From: JAPSGM01 sp036556985 | GTDB lineage: Bacteria > Chloroflexota > Limnocylindria > QHBO01 | NCBI GenBank assembly: GCA_036556985.1 | Contig: DATBIK010000007.1 | Span: 9,623 to 73,622, forward strand | DNA: 64,000 nt | Reading direction: 5' to 3' | Part shown: positions 8,738 through 16,175 of the stretch, piece after piece | Position numbering within the stretch: the first letter of the stretch is position 1 | How the letters are laid out: the number at the start of each line of letters is the position of its first letter | Notes under the pieces: generated by a model | Databases searched by the model: none | What the model was told of the DNA's origin: nothing | Seen by the model: only the letters and a program-made list of their open reading frames with translations | Translations under genes and position numbers: made by a program

Positions 8738-9340
8738 GTGGCCGAGGAGCCGAGCAACTTCGTCCGGCGTCTGCCCATCGGCGAGCGCATGCCCGCGGAC
8801 GAGGTCGTGGCCGACCCGCTCTTCCCGTTCGAGGGCGAGATCAGGACGCGGCCCCTCGAGGCGCCGACGCTGCCCGAGCCCACCCGATTCGGTGAGTCCG
8901 CGGCGGATTGCTGGAGCTGCACCGACAGCGGCGACGTGCCGGCCCACCTCATCTGGCAGGACGAGCGATGGCGGGTCCTCGTGGATCCCGAGCCGCATGG
9001 CCTGCCGATGGTCGCGGTGCTCATGCCGCGGGCGCACCACGACCTGGAAGACCTCCCTCCCGATCTTGCCGCGGAGCTCGGGATCATGATCCAGCGTGTG
9101 GCCTGGGCGATCGGCCGGCTGGACGGGATCGGCCGCGTGCACGTGAACCGCTGGGGCGACGGCGGCTTTCACTTCCATGTCTGGTTCCTGGCTCGGCCGC
9201 GGGGCATGCGGCAGCTGCGCGGCGCGATGATCGCGATCTGGGACGACCTGCTGCCGAAGGTTCCGGCCGATGAGTGGGCGGCGAGCCGGCATGCCGTGGC
9301 CGAGGCGCTCTCGGAGGGAGGCGGGCACTCGCTCGCCTGA
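8738..9340 (+). CDS. HIT-like (histidine triad superfamily) protein
   Basis: A 200-residue protein starting with GTG immediately after the previous stop. It carries a CWSC pair near residue 58 (possible metal site). The central part (residues about 60-160) follows HIT proteins: an HLIWQD strand, then a GRVHVNRWGDGGFHFHVWFLARP region. The triad reads H-F-H-V-W, so the first two histidines, including the nucleophile position, are kept and the third is Trp, somewhat like the HPHxQ of GalT. A nucleotide hydrolase or nucleotidyltransferase role is plausible but the substrate is not predictable. Confidence 0.62.
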   Translation: MAEEPSNFVRRLPIGERMPADEVVADPLFPFEGEIRTRPLEAPTLPEPTRFGESAADCWSCTDSGDVPAHLIWQDERWRVLVDPEPHGLPMVAVLMPRAHHDLEDLPPDLAAELGIMIQRVAWAIGRLDGIGRVHVNRWGDGGFHFHVWFLARPRGMRQLRGAMIAIWDDLLPKVPADEWAASRHAVAEALSEGGGHSLA

Positions 9341-9344
9341 GCCG

Positions 9345-9731
9345 TCAGCCCTTCGGGCGCTCCACCCACCACTCGGCAAACTCGCGGGCGCGGCCCTCGT
9401 CCGCGAAGCGCACGAGCCAGATGTTGGCGTACGCCTCGTCCCATGGCTCACCCTCGCCACGATCGTAGGAAGTCCAGCCCTCGATCACCGCGGTGTCGCC
9501 CTCGACCGCCAGGATCTCGTGCTCGAAGCGCCAGCCGATCTTCGAGTCGCCACGGCCCTGCCACTTCTCGACGATCGTGTCACGACCGCGCCAGGCGTTC
9601 TCCCCGCGCGGCCAGGGAAACGGCGAGTACGTCGCGTCCTCGGTGAACAGGGCGCCGATGTCGGCTGCGTCGTCGCTCGCCCACGCCCTGCGGTAGCCCT
9701 CGATCCATCGCTCCACGCCGGCCCGGTCCAT
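9345..9731 (-). CDS. NTF2/SnoaL-like protein
   Basis: A 128-residue protein of the cone-shaped alpha+beta NTF2/SnoaL-like fold. The WIEGYRRAW and ADIGALFTEDATYSPFPW segments are typical of the family's N-terminal helix and first strand, followed by GRDTIVEKW and a beta-sheet rich in aromatic residues. Such proteins bind or isomerise small hydrophobic ligands; no specific function follows. A Shine-Dalgarno AGGAGG lies 7 bases before the ATG, unlike many neighbours. A 21-bp perfect palindrome sits about 32 bases upstream and may regulate it. It is convergent with the HIT-like gene. Confidence 0.7.
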   Translation of the reverse strand: MDRAGVERWIEGYRRAWASDDAADIGALFTEDATYSPFPWPRGENAWRGRDTIVEKWQGRGDSKIGWRFEHEILAVEGDTAVIEGWTSYDRGEGEPWDEAYANIWLVRFADEGRAREFAEWWVERPKG

Positions 9732-9762
9732 CGCTGCTCCTCCTGGGTGCCTGATGCGTCGA

Positions 9763-9783
9763 GACCGATGCTACGCATCGGTC
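9763..9783. promoter_or_regulatory. Perfect 9-bp inverted repeat between the NTF2-like and PaaG-like genes
   Basis: GACCGATGC and GCATCGGTC are perfect inverted copies separated by TAC. The site overlaps a possible -10 (TAGCAT on the minus strand) of the NTF2-like gene and could be an operator or a hairpin. Its arm contains the octamer GACCGATG, which is frequent throughout the window. Confidence 0.5.
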
Positions 9784-9853
9784 CATCACCAGTCAAGTGC
9801 TGATGAGTGGTAACGCCCCGACGGTGACGCGCTCCCGGCAGGTGGTCGGCGGC

Positions 9854-9859
9854 TAGAAT
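9854..9859 (+). promoter_or_regulatory. -10 box (TAGAAT) of a probably leaderless transcript
   Basis: TAGAAT ends 6 bases before the ATG at 9866, placing the transcription start on or next to the start codon. No ribosome binding site is present. Confidence 0.55.
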
Positions 9860-9865
9860 CGGCGC

Positions 9866-10663
9866 ATGCCGGATCCCGCCCAAGATCTCGCGCAGGACAC
9901 GATCCGCGTCGAGCGCACCGACGGCGTCGCCACCGTCACGCTGAACCGCCCCGACTCGCTGAACGCGCTGAACGCCACGATGCGAGCCGAGCTCCTCGCG
10001 GCATTCAAGGCCCTCGGCCGCGACGAGGCGGTGCGGGCGGTCGTGCTGACCGGCGCGGGACGCGGCTTCTGCTCCGGGGCGGACCTGCGCGGCGGCGCCG
10101 GGGAGCGCGACTTCCGGCGCGTGCTCACCACCGAGTACAACCCGCTGGTGCGCGCCATCCGCGACCTGCCGAAGCCGGTGATCGCCGCGGTGAACGGGGT
10201 GGCCGCCGGGGCGGGCGTGAGCCTGGCGCTGGCCTGCGACCTCGTCTACGCCGCGGAGGAGGCGCGCTTCATCCAGGCCTTCGTCCGGATCGGGCTCGTC
10301 CCGGACTCCGGCTCGACCCGGACCCTGGTGCGGGCGCTCGGCCGCCATCGCGCGGCGCAGCTGATCTTCAGCGGCGACCCGCTGTCCGCCGCCGAGGCGC
10401 GCGAAGCGGGGCTGGTGGCCGCGGTCGTGCCTGCCGACCAGCTGGCCGCGACCGTCCGGGAGGCGGCCGCGGGCCTGGCCGCGGCCCCGACCCGCGGGCT
10501 GGCGCTGGCCAAGCGGCTCATGAACGCCGCCGAGGACGCCACACTGGACGAGAGCCTGGCCACCGAGGCCGCGCTCCAGGAGCTCGCCGGTCGCACCGAG
10601 GACCACGCCGAGGGCGTCGCCGCCTTCGGCGAGAAGCGGGAGCCGCGTTTCGTTGGCCGTTGA
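9866..10663 (+). CDS. Enoyl-CoA hydratase/isomerase, PaaG-like
   Basis: A 265-residue crotonase. Instead of the two hydratase glutamates it shows AGAGVSLALACDL and IQAFVRIGLVPDSGSTRTL, the pattern of PaaG, the isomerase that turns ring-epoxyphenylacetyl-CoA into an oxepin in aerobic phenylacetate breakdown. The Asp of VPDSG is the likely catalytic acid. The next gene, a PaaH-like dehydrogenase, begins one base after its stop, and a PaaJ/PcaF-like thiolase is at 18.3 kb, which favours a phenylacetate or related dicarboxyl-CoA route. However, paaABCE and paaZ are absent here, so a general delta-3,delta-2-enoyl-CoA isomerase remains possible. Confidence 0.8.
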   Translation: MPDPAQDLAQDTIRVERTDGVATVTLNRPDSLNALNATMRAELLAAFKALGRDEAVRAVVLTGAGRGFCSGADLRGGAGERDFRRVLTTEYNPLVRAIRDLPKPVIAAVNGVAAGAGVSLALACDLVYAAEEARFIQAFVRIGLVPDSGSTRTLVRALGRHRAAQLIFSGDPLSAAEAREAGLVAAVVPADQLAATVREAAAGLAAAPTRGLALAKRLMNAAEDATLDESLATEAALQELAGRTEDHAEGVAAFGEKREPRFVGR

Positions 10664-10664
10664 C

Positions 10665-11918
10665 GTGGCGCGGCCCGGCGTCCTCGCGGACCGTGGTGTG
10701 CCGGATGACGGCGGCGTGCCGGACGACCTCGGGGTGCTCGGCGCCGGGACGATGGGCGCCGGCATCGTCCAGGTCGCGGCCGAGGCCGGCGTCCCGGTGC
10801 GGGTCCACGACCCGGTGCCCGGGGCCACGGACCGGGCGCGAGAGCGGATCAGCCGCTTCCTGGCGCGCAAGGTCGAGAAGGGCGAGCTCTCCGCCCAGGA
10901 CCGCGAGGCGGCGATGGGCTGCATCCAGCCGGTGGGCAGCATCGACGAGCTGGGCGCCGCGCACGTCGTGGTCGAGGCCATCCCCGAGGAGCTGGAGCTG
11001 AAGCGCGACGCGTTCCGCCTCCTCGACGCCACCGCCGCCGACCACACCATCCTGGCCACCAACACGAGCAGCCTGTCCATCGCGCGCATCGCGGCCGCCA
11101 CGCGACGGCCGGAGCGGGTGTGTGGCATGCACTTCTTCAACCCCGTCCCGCTCATGCCCCTGGTCGAGGTCGTGGCCGGACCCATGACCGACCCGGTCGT
11201 GGCCGACTCCATCGCCCTCTTCGCGCGCCGCCTCGGCAAGACCCCCGTCGTCGCAGCCGACACCCCGGGCTTCATCGTGAACCGCGTGGCGCGGCCCTTC
11301 TACCTCGAGGCGCTGCGCATGCTCGGGGAGGGCGCGGCCGGGGTGGCCGCGATCGACGCCGCCATGCGGGGCATCGGCTTCCGGATGGGGCCGTTCGAGC
11401 TCATCGACACGATCGGCCTGGACGTGAACTTCGCCGTCAGCCAGAGCGTGCACGAGCAGTTCTTCTTCGACCCGCGCTACCGGCCGCACCCGATCCAGCG
11501 ATCGATGGTCGACGCCGGGCGCCTGGGCCGGAAGGCGGGCGGCGGGTTCTACGAGTACGACGCCGATGGCGCCCGGACAGGCCCCTGGCCCGGGTTCGAT
11601 CGCCGGCCCGCGGGGCCCGCGGTCGCGGCGCTCGACGAGCAGGCCATCGCCGCCCGGATCCTGGCCACCATCGTGAACGAAGCCGCCTCCGCGGTGGCCG
11701 ATGGGGTCGCCTCCCCCGAGGCGATCGACACCGCCATGCGGCTGGGCACCGGCTATCCGTCCGGGCCGCTGGAGTGGGGCGAGCGCATCGGCCTGTCGCA
11801 CGTGGTCCACACCCTCGACGCGCTGCACGCCGCCGTGCCCGACGGCCGCTACCGGGTCATCCCCATCCTGCGCACCCTCGCCGACGACGGCGGCTCGTTC
11901 TTCGACACGACCGCGTGA
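10665..11918 (+). CDS. 3-hydroxyacyl-CoA dehydrogenase, PaaH-like
   Basis: About 417 residues from a GTG one base past the PaaG-like stop (a TTG at 10653 is an alternative). The Rossmann motif GAGTMG is at residues 26-31. The catalytic dyad lies in GMHFFNPVPLMPLVEVV (His and Glu). After the first C-terminal helical domain a second copy follows (ARILATIVNEAA ... TGYPSGPLEW), the double-domain architecture of PaaH/3-hydroxybutyryl-CoA dehydrogenases of this type, though shorter than the roughly 500 residues of PaaH. It oxidises 3-hydroxyacyl-CoA with NAD. The 18-residue N-terminal extension is Gly/Asp rich. The HAD gene overlaps its stop (GTGA). Confidence 0.85.
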   Translation: MARPGVLADRGVPDDGGVPDDLGVLGAGTMGAGIVQVAAEAGVPVRVHDPVPGATDRARERISRFLARKVEKGELSAQDREAAMGCIQPVGSIDELGAAHVVVEAIPEELELKRDAFRLLDATAADHTILATNTSSLSIARIAAATRRPERVCGMHFFNPVPLMPLVEVVAGPMTDPVVADSIALFARRLGKTPVVAADTPGFIVNRVARPFYLEALRMLGEGAAGVAAIDAAMRGIGFRMGPFELIDTIGLDVNFAVSQSVHEQFFFDPRYRPHPIQRSMVDAGRLGRKAGGGFYEYDADGARTGPWPGFDRRPAGPAVAALDEQAIAARILATIVNEAASAVADGVASPEAIDTAMRLGTGYPSGPLEWGERIGLSHVVHTLDALHAAVPDGRYRVIPILRTLADDGGSFFDTTA

Positions 11919-12562
11919 ACGAGCTCCTGCCGGACCGATATCGCGCGGTCGTCTTCGACATGGACGGCCTGCTGCTCGACACCGAGGTCGTCTGGCAGCG
12001 CGCCGAGGAGGACCTCTTCCGGCGCTACGGCGACGAGTTCAGCATGGAGGACAAGCTGGCGGTCATCGGCACCAGCTTCGACCACACGGCGAGCTACTTC
12101 GCGCGCCGCCTGGGACAGCCGCCGGAGCGCGGGCCGGCGCTCGTGGACGAGCTCATGGACGCCATGCACGAGCATCTCCAGGTCCAGGTCGCGGGGCGCC
12201 CTGGCGCCATCGAGCTCGTCGAGCGGCTGCGCGGTCGGACGCGCCTCGGCCTGGCCTCGAACTCGCCGCGCCGGCTGGTGGATGCGGCGCTGGCCACCGC
12301 CCGCCTGGCCGACGCCTTCGAGGCGATCGTGACCTCCGACGATGCCGCATTCAAGCCGGCCCCGGACATCTACCTGCTCGCCTGCGAGCGCCTCGGGGTC
12401 GCGCCGGCCGAGGCGCTGGCGCTCGAGGACTCGGCGAGCGGGATCGCGGCCGCCAAGGCGGCCGGCCTGACCTGCATCGCCGTCCCCCAGTTTGCCGAGA
12501 TCGACGTCTCCGCCGCCGACCGCATCGTCGACTCGCTGGAGGAGCTGCTCGCGGAGACGTAG
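11915..12562 (+). CDS. HAD-superfamily hydrolase, beta-phosphoglucomutase-like
   Basis: A 215-residue protein whose GTG start overlaps the preceding TGA (GTGA), so it is translationally coupled. HAD motifs are complete: DMDGLLLDTE (I), LASNSP (II), the lysine in FKPAPDIYLLA (III) and LEDSASGIAAAKAAG (IV). The alpha-helical cap follows motif I as in subfamily I phosphatases/phosphomutases. It probably dephosphorylates a sugar phosphate or a similar metabolite. Although it is coupled to the beta-oxidation genes no acyl-CoA role is obvious. Confidence 0.85.
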   Translation: MNELLPDRYRAVVFDMDGLLLDTEVVWQRAEEDLFRRYGDEFSMEDKLAVIGTSFDHTASYFARRLGQPPERGPALVDELMDAMHEHLQVQVAGRPGAIELVERLRGRTRLGLASNSPRRLVDAALATARLADAFEAIVTSDDAAFKPAPDIYLLACERLGVAPAEALALEDSASGIAAAKAAGLTCIAVPQFAEIDVSAADRIVDSLEELLAET

Positions 12563-12565
12563 ACT
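12560..12565 (+). promoter_or_regulatory. -10 box (TAGACT) of a probably leaderless transcript
   Basis: TAGACT overlaps the HAD gene stop codon and ends 6 bases before the ATG at 12572 of the DUF2277 gene. Confidence 0.45.
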
Positions 12566-12571
12566 CCGCGC

Positions 12572-12796
12572 ATGTGCCGAAGCATCAAGACCCTCCGCAC
12601 CCTCGACGTGGCGGCGCCCGACGAGGAGGTGCGTGCCGCCGCCCTCCAGTACGTGCGCAAGGTGAGCGGCTATCGCAAGCCGGCGCCGGTGAACGAGGCC
12701 GCCTTCAACGCCGCGGTCGACGAGGTCGCCCGCGCGTCGCAGCGCCTGCTCGACGCCGTCACCGCCACCCACCCCGCCCGCCGCGCGGCGAGCTGA
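12572..12796 (+). CDS. DUF2277 family protein
   Basis: A 74-residue protein matching the DUF2277 pattern: MCRSIKTLR at the start, AALQYVRKVSGYRKP in the middle and a helix ending in SQRLLDAV. The function of the family is unknown; the invariant Cys2 and the basic RKVSG segment suggest a small regulatory or binding protein. It has its own leaderless-type -10 box and is convergent with the HbpS-like gene, with 3 bases between the stops. Confidence 0.8.
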   Translation: MCRSIKTLRTLDVAAPDEEVRAAALQYVRKVSGYRKPAPVNEAAFNAAVDEVARASQRLLDAVTATHPARRAAS

Positions 12797-12799
12797 CCG

Positions 12800-13273
12800 T
12801 CAGGTCGCGGCGCCCTCCGCGAATGCGGCGGCGCCCGCCTCTGCGGCGAGCCCATCCTGTTCCGCGGAGCCGCCGCTGACGCCGACCGCGCCGACGAGCA
12901 CGCCGTCCCGCTCGAGCGGCAGTCCGCCGGCGAAGACGATCATCCGTCCGACCGCGACCGAGTCGTAGCCGTAGAACTCGGTGCCGGGCTGCACCATCGG
13001 CCCCAGGTCGCCGGTCGGCATGCGGTTCATGAGCGCGGTGTAGGCCTTGTCCTGCGCGAGGCGGACGCTGACCAGGTCGGCGCCGTCCATCCGCTCGAAC
13101 GCGATGAGCTGGTCGCCCGCATCCACCACGGCCACGGCCAGCGGCACGCCCAGCCGCCGGCCCTCTGTTAGCGCCGCAGCCACCACGCGACGCGCAGCGG
13201 CGAGCGTGAGCCCGGCCGCTTGTGATGCGGTCGGGCCGCGACTCGGGTCGACGAGGTCCGGCATGTCGGTCAT
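12800..13273 (-). CDS. GlcG/HbpS-like protein (haem-degrading/haem-binding fold)
   Basis: A 157-residue protein, residues about 18-155 forming the GlcG/HbpS domain: LTLAAARRVVAAALTEGRRLGVPLAVAVVDAGDQLIAFERMDGA and the Gly-rich GAVGVSGGSAEQD end are typical. Family members include a haem-binding sensor partner (HbpS), the glc operon protein GlcG and PduO C-domains. The ATG overlaps the stop of the upstream PotC-like gene (ATGA), so it is the last gene of the polyamine-type operon, where its role is unclear. No signal peptide is present, so it is cytoplasmic. Confidence 0.78.
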   Translation of the reverse strand: MTDMPDLVDPSRGPTASQAAGLTLAAARRVVAAALTEGRRLGVPLAVAVVDAGDQLIAFERMDGADLVSVRLAQDKAYTALMNRMPTGDLGPMVQPGTEFYGYDSVAVGRMIVFAGGLPLERDGVLVGAVGVSGGSAEQDGLAAEAGAAAFAEGAAT

Positions 13274-14061
13274 GCCCGCCTCCGGGCCAGGCCGAGCGCC
13301 ACGAGCGTGAGCGTCACCGTGGCCACCATGAGCATGACCGCCATGGCGATGAGCACCGGCAGGCGCTGGGCGAAGCGCAGCTGCCCATAGAGGAAGACGG
13401 GGAAGGTGGGGTCGCCGCCGGCCAGGAAGAGGGCCACCGCCACCTCGTCGAACGAGACGATGAAGCAGGTCAGCCACGCCGAGAGCAGGGACGGCCCGAT
13501 GAGCGGCAGCACCACGCGGCGCAGCGTGGTCGGGTAGCTGGCGCCCAGGTCCATGGCCGCGTCCTCGAGCGCGGGGTCGATGCCACCCATGCGGGCGAGC
13601 AGGATGAGCGTGGCGAACGGCAGGGCGATGACCGAGTGGCCGGCGGCGATCGTGAACAGCGAGCGGGGGATGTCGAAGAACGAGAAGAGGAGGAACACCG
13701 AGACCCCGAGCACGATGAAGGGGACGACAAGCGGCAGGACCGCGAGCCCGAGGAGCGGGACACGCAGGCGCGATCGCAGCCGGGTGAAGACGATGCTCAC
13801 CGCGAACCCGAGCGCGGTGGCGGCGGTCGCCGCCCCGGCGCCCACGACGAGGCTGTTCCGCGCGGCGCCGAGCAGGGAGGCATCGGCGAAGACCTCGCCA
13901 TACCAGTGCAGGGTCAGGGTGCGGAGGGGGAAGGTGAGGACCGGGCGCTCGTTGAAGGAGAAGACGAACAGGATCGCGATCGGCAGGTAGAGCAGGAAGA
14001 GCATCACCGCGTAGGCGGTGCCGAGCGGGATTCGCGTGCGATGCACGCCGACGGCGCTCAC
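13270..14061 (-). CDS. potC: ABC transporter permease, PotC-like
   Basis: A 263-residue inner-membrane permease with about six helices, starting at a GTG that overlaps the stop of the PotB-like gene (GTGA). The ABC-permease coupling helix is seen as EDAAMDLGASYPTTLRRVVLPL. It belongs to the spermidine/putrescine-iron permease class and pairs with the PotB-like gene to form the channel for the PotD-like lipoprotein. No ATPase gene is in this operon; the PotA at 41 kb is a candidate. The substrate (polyamine, amino acid or other small cation) is inferred from family only. Confidence 0.85.
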   Translation of the reverse strand: MSAVGVHRTRIPLGTAYAVMLFLLYLPIAILFVFSFNERPVLTFPLRTLTLHWYGEVFADASLLGAARNSLVVGAGAATAATALGFAVSIVFTRLRSRLRVPLLGLAVLPLVVPFIVLGVSVFLLFSFFDIPRSLFTIAAGHSVIALPFATLILLARMGGIDPALEDAAMDLGASYPTTLRRVVLPLIGPSLLSAWLTCFIVSFDEVAVALFLAGGDPTFPVFLYGQLRFAQRLPVLIAMAVMLMVATVTLTLVALGLARRRA

Positions 14062-14915
14062 GCGTTCACCCGCGAGCGCACGAGCCAGGCAGCGAGGACG
14101 ACGAGGACGCCGGTGATGGCGAGCATGATCATCGCGGCCGCGGCCCCGGTCGCCCAGCTGGCCGCGCGGCCGAAGAAGTCCTGGATGAGCTGCCCGTACA
14201 TGTACGTCTCGCTGCCGCCGACCAGGCGGGGCGTCACGTACTCGCCGACGCTCGGGATGAAGACCATGAAGAAGGCGGCGATGGCGCCCGGCAGGCTCAA
14301 TGGCAGCGTGACCCGCGTGAAGCGGCTCCACGGCCCCGCGCCGAGGTCCGCGGCCGCCTCGAGCTGGCGGCGCTCGATGCGAGACATGGCCGCGTAAATC
14401 GGCAGCGCGGCGAACGGCACCCACACGTACACGAGCGTGACGACCACCGCCGCCCGCGAGTAGAGGAGGAGGTCGAGCGGGCCGCCGATGACGCCGGCCC
14501 ACTGCAGCAGGGTGTTGATCGCTCCCTCCTGGCCAAGCATGAGCCGCCAGGCCATGACCCGCAGCAGGAAGCTGACCGCGAACGGGATGAGCAGCAGGGT
14601 GAGGGCCACCGTCGCCCAGCGCCCGGCGCGGAAGGCGAGGAAGTAGGCGAGCGGGTACGCCAGGACCGTGGCGCTGGCCGCCACGATGAGCGCCATCAGC
14701 ACCGAGATGCCGAGCTGGCGCAGGTATGCCGGCGTCCCGAGGATGCGCTCGTACTGGACGAGCGTCGGCGTCCAGGGGTCGCCGAAGTCGATCGGCCCCG
14801 GCTCCGGCCGCAGGCTGATCACGAGGACGAGGACGACCGGCGCCAGGAGGAGTGCTGCCAGCCACAGGTAGGGAGGCAAAGTCAGGTAGCCGAGGAACGC
14901 GCGGCGTTCCAGCAT
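14058..14915 (-). CDS. potB: ABC transporter permease, PotB-like
   Basis: A 285-residue permease from the ATG at 14913-14915 (an in-frame GTG three codons earlier is equally possible; a GGAGG lies upstream). Six hydrophobic helices and the coupling motif RRQLEAAADLGAGPWSRFTRVTLPLSLPG are cut to family form: the EAA loop reads EAAADLGAGP. The cytoplasmic loop contacts the ATP-binding subunit. It overlaps PotC by 4 bases and follows PotD after a 34-base gap. Confidence 0.85.
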   Translation of the reverse strand: MLERRAFLGYLTLPPYLWLAALLLAPVVLVLVISLRPEPGPIDFGDPWTPTLVQYERILGTPAYLRQLGISVLMALIVAASATVLAYPLAYFLAFRAGRWATVALTLLLIPFAVSFLLRVMAWRLMLGQEGAINTLLQWAGVIGGPLDLLLYSRAAVVVTLVYVWVPFAALPIYAAMSRIERRQLEAAADLGAGPWSRFTRVTLPLSLPGAIAAFFMVFIPSVGEYVTPRLVGGSETYMYGQLIQDFFGRAASWATGAAAAMIMLAITGVLVVLAAWLVRSRVNA

Positions 14916-14949
14916 GCTCCCCACCCGCCTCCGTCCGCGCCGCGACCGG

Positions 14950-16083
14950 CTAGTTCGCCTTCACCCTCGTCCACATCGCGGTCCACGCGTCGCGCTGCTC
15001 CGCGGTGATCGGCGGCGTGAAGTTCGTCGCTTCCAGGATGGCCGGATCGTTGATGGCGAACGCCTCGATCAGCGTCTCGTCGGTGATGCCGGCCATGACG
15101 TCCCCGTTCGCGCAGCCGTAGTAGAACAGGCTCACCGCGTTGCCACAGCTCGCCTCGGCGAGCTTCGCGTCGAGGAAGGCATGGGCCAGCTCCGGGCTGT
15201 CGCTGGTGGCGCTGATGCCGTACAGGCCCACCCAGGAGTTCCGCCCCTCCTCGGGGTTCGCGTACGCCACCGGCACGCCCTCGTAGAGCGCCGTCGCGTA
15301 GCAGCCCTGCCAGGCGTAGGCCACCCAGATCTCGCCGCTGATGACTTCCGGGCACAGGTTCTCGTACTCGGAGTCCCAGTAGTGGATGTTCAGCGGCTTC
15401 TGGTCGATCCACTCCTGCTCGATCGCCGCCAGCTGCTCGTCGGTGATCGCCGTCTCGTCATAGCCGTGGATGTACGAGGACACCGTCACCGCCGCCGGGC
15501 CGTCGTCCCACATCGAGATGTGGCCCGCGTACTCCTCGTTGAGGAGCGCGTCCCAGCTCGTCACCTCGTCGACGTGCTCGGTGTTGTACAGGATCGAGGT
15601 GAAGCCCCAGTCCCAGGGGAGGAAGTACTGCTTGCCGTTGACCTGGCCGAGCTCCTTGAACGAGTCGGGAACCTTGTCCCAGTTGGCGAGCTTGCTCGTG
15701 TCGATCTCCAGCACGAGCCCTTCGTCCACGTAGAACTGCTGCCAGCCGGTGTAGAAGTGGAACACGTCGGCCTGGCTGCCGGCCTGCATCTGGGCCAGGA
15801 TGTCGGCGTCGTTGGCGCCGAACTCGAAGGAGACCTCCGTGTCGGGGTTCGCGCCGGCGAAATCGACCCAGAAATCCTCGGCCTCGTAGCCGGCCCACTC
15901 GAGCACGAGAAGCTCGTTGGGCTCAGGCGCCATGGACGCCATCTCGGATGCCGCGGCCGATGCCGGCGCCGATGCGGGCGATCCCGCGCTGCTCGCCGCC
16001 TGCTCGCCGCAGGCGGTCAGCACGAGCGCCAGGCTGGCCGTCACGGCGGCCCAGCGCCCACTGGTTCGGAACTGCATGGTCAT
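14950..16083 (-). CDS. potD: Substrate-binding lipoprotein, PotD-like
   Basis: A 377-residue extracytoplasmic binding protein. The start at 16083 (ATG, with GGAGG 12 bases upstream) gives a classical lipoprotein signal with LTAC ending at Cys25, followed by a long Ala/Ser/Pro linker. The mature part (LLVLEWAGYEAEDF ... YLPWDWGF) is a type 2 periplasmic-binding fold like PotD/PotF. Two features differ from the second binding protein at 40 kb: Sec/lipobox export without a twin-arginine motif and more acidic, Trp-rich lobes, so the two may bind different ligands. It is anchored outside the membrane and hands substrate to PotB/PotC. Confidence 0.85.
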   Translation of the reverse strand: MTMQFRTSGRWAAVTASLALVLTACGEQAASSAGSPASAPASAAASEMASMAPEPNELLVLEWAGYEAEDFWVDFAGANPDTEVSFEFGANDADILAQMQAGSQADVFHFYTGWQQFYVDEGLVLEIDTSKLANWDKVPDSFKELGQVNGKQYFLPWDWGFTSILYNTEHVDEVTSWDALLNEEYAGHISMWDDGPAAVTVSSYIHGYDETAITDEQLAAIEQEWIDQKPLNIHYWDSEYENLCPEVISGEIWVAYAWQGCYATALYEGVPVAYANPEEGRNSWVGLYGISATSDSPELAHAFLDAKLAEASCGNAVSLFYYGCANGDVMAGITDETLIEAFAINDPAILEATNFTPPITAEQRDAWTAMWTRVKAN

Positions 16084-16175
16084 GCTCGGATCGAACCTCC
16101 ACCGCTCCACGTTCGCCTCGGCCACGCCTGAAGCAATACTGCAGGGGCCGATGGTATGCGCACCCTCCGTCAAGG

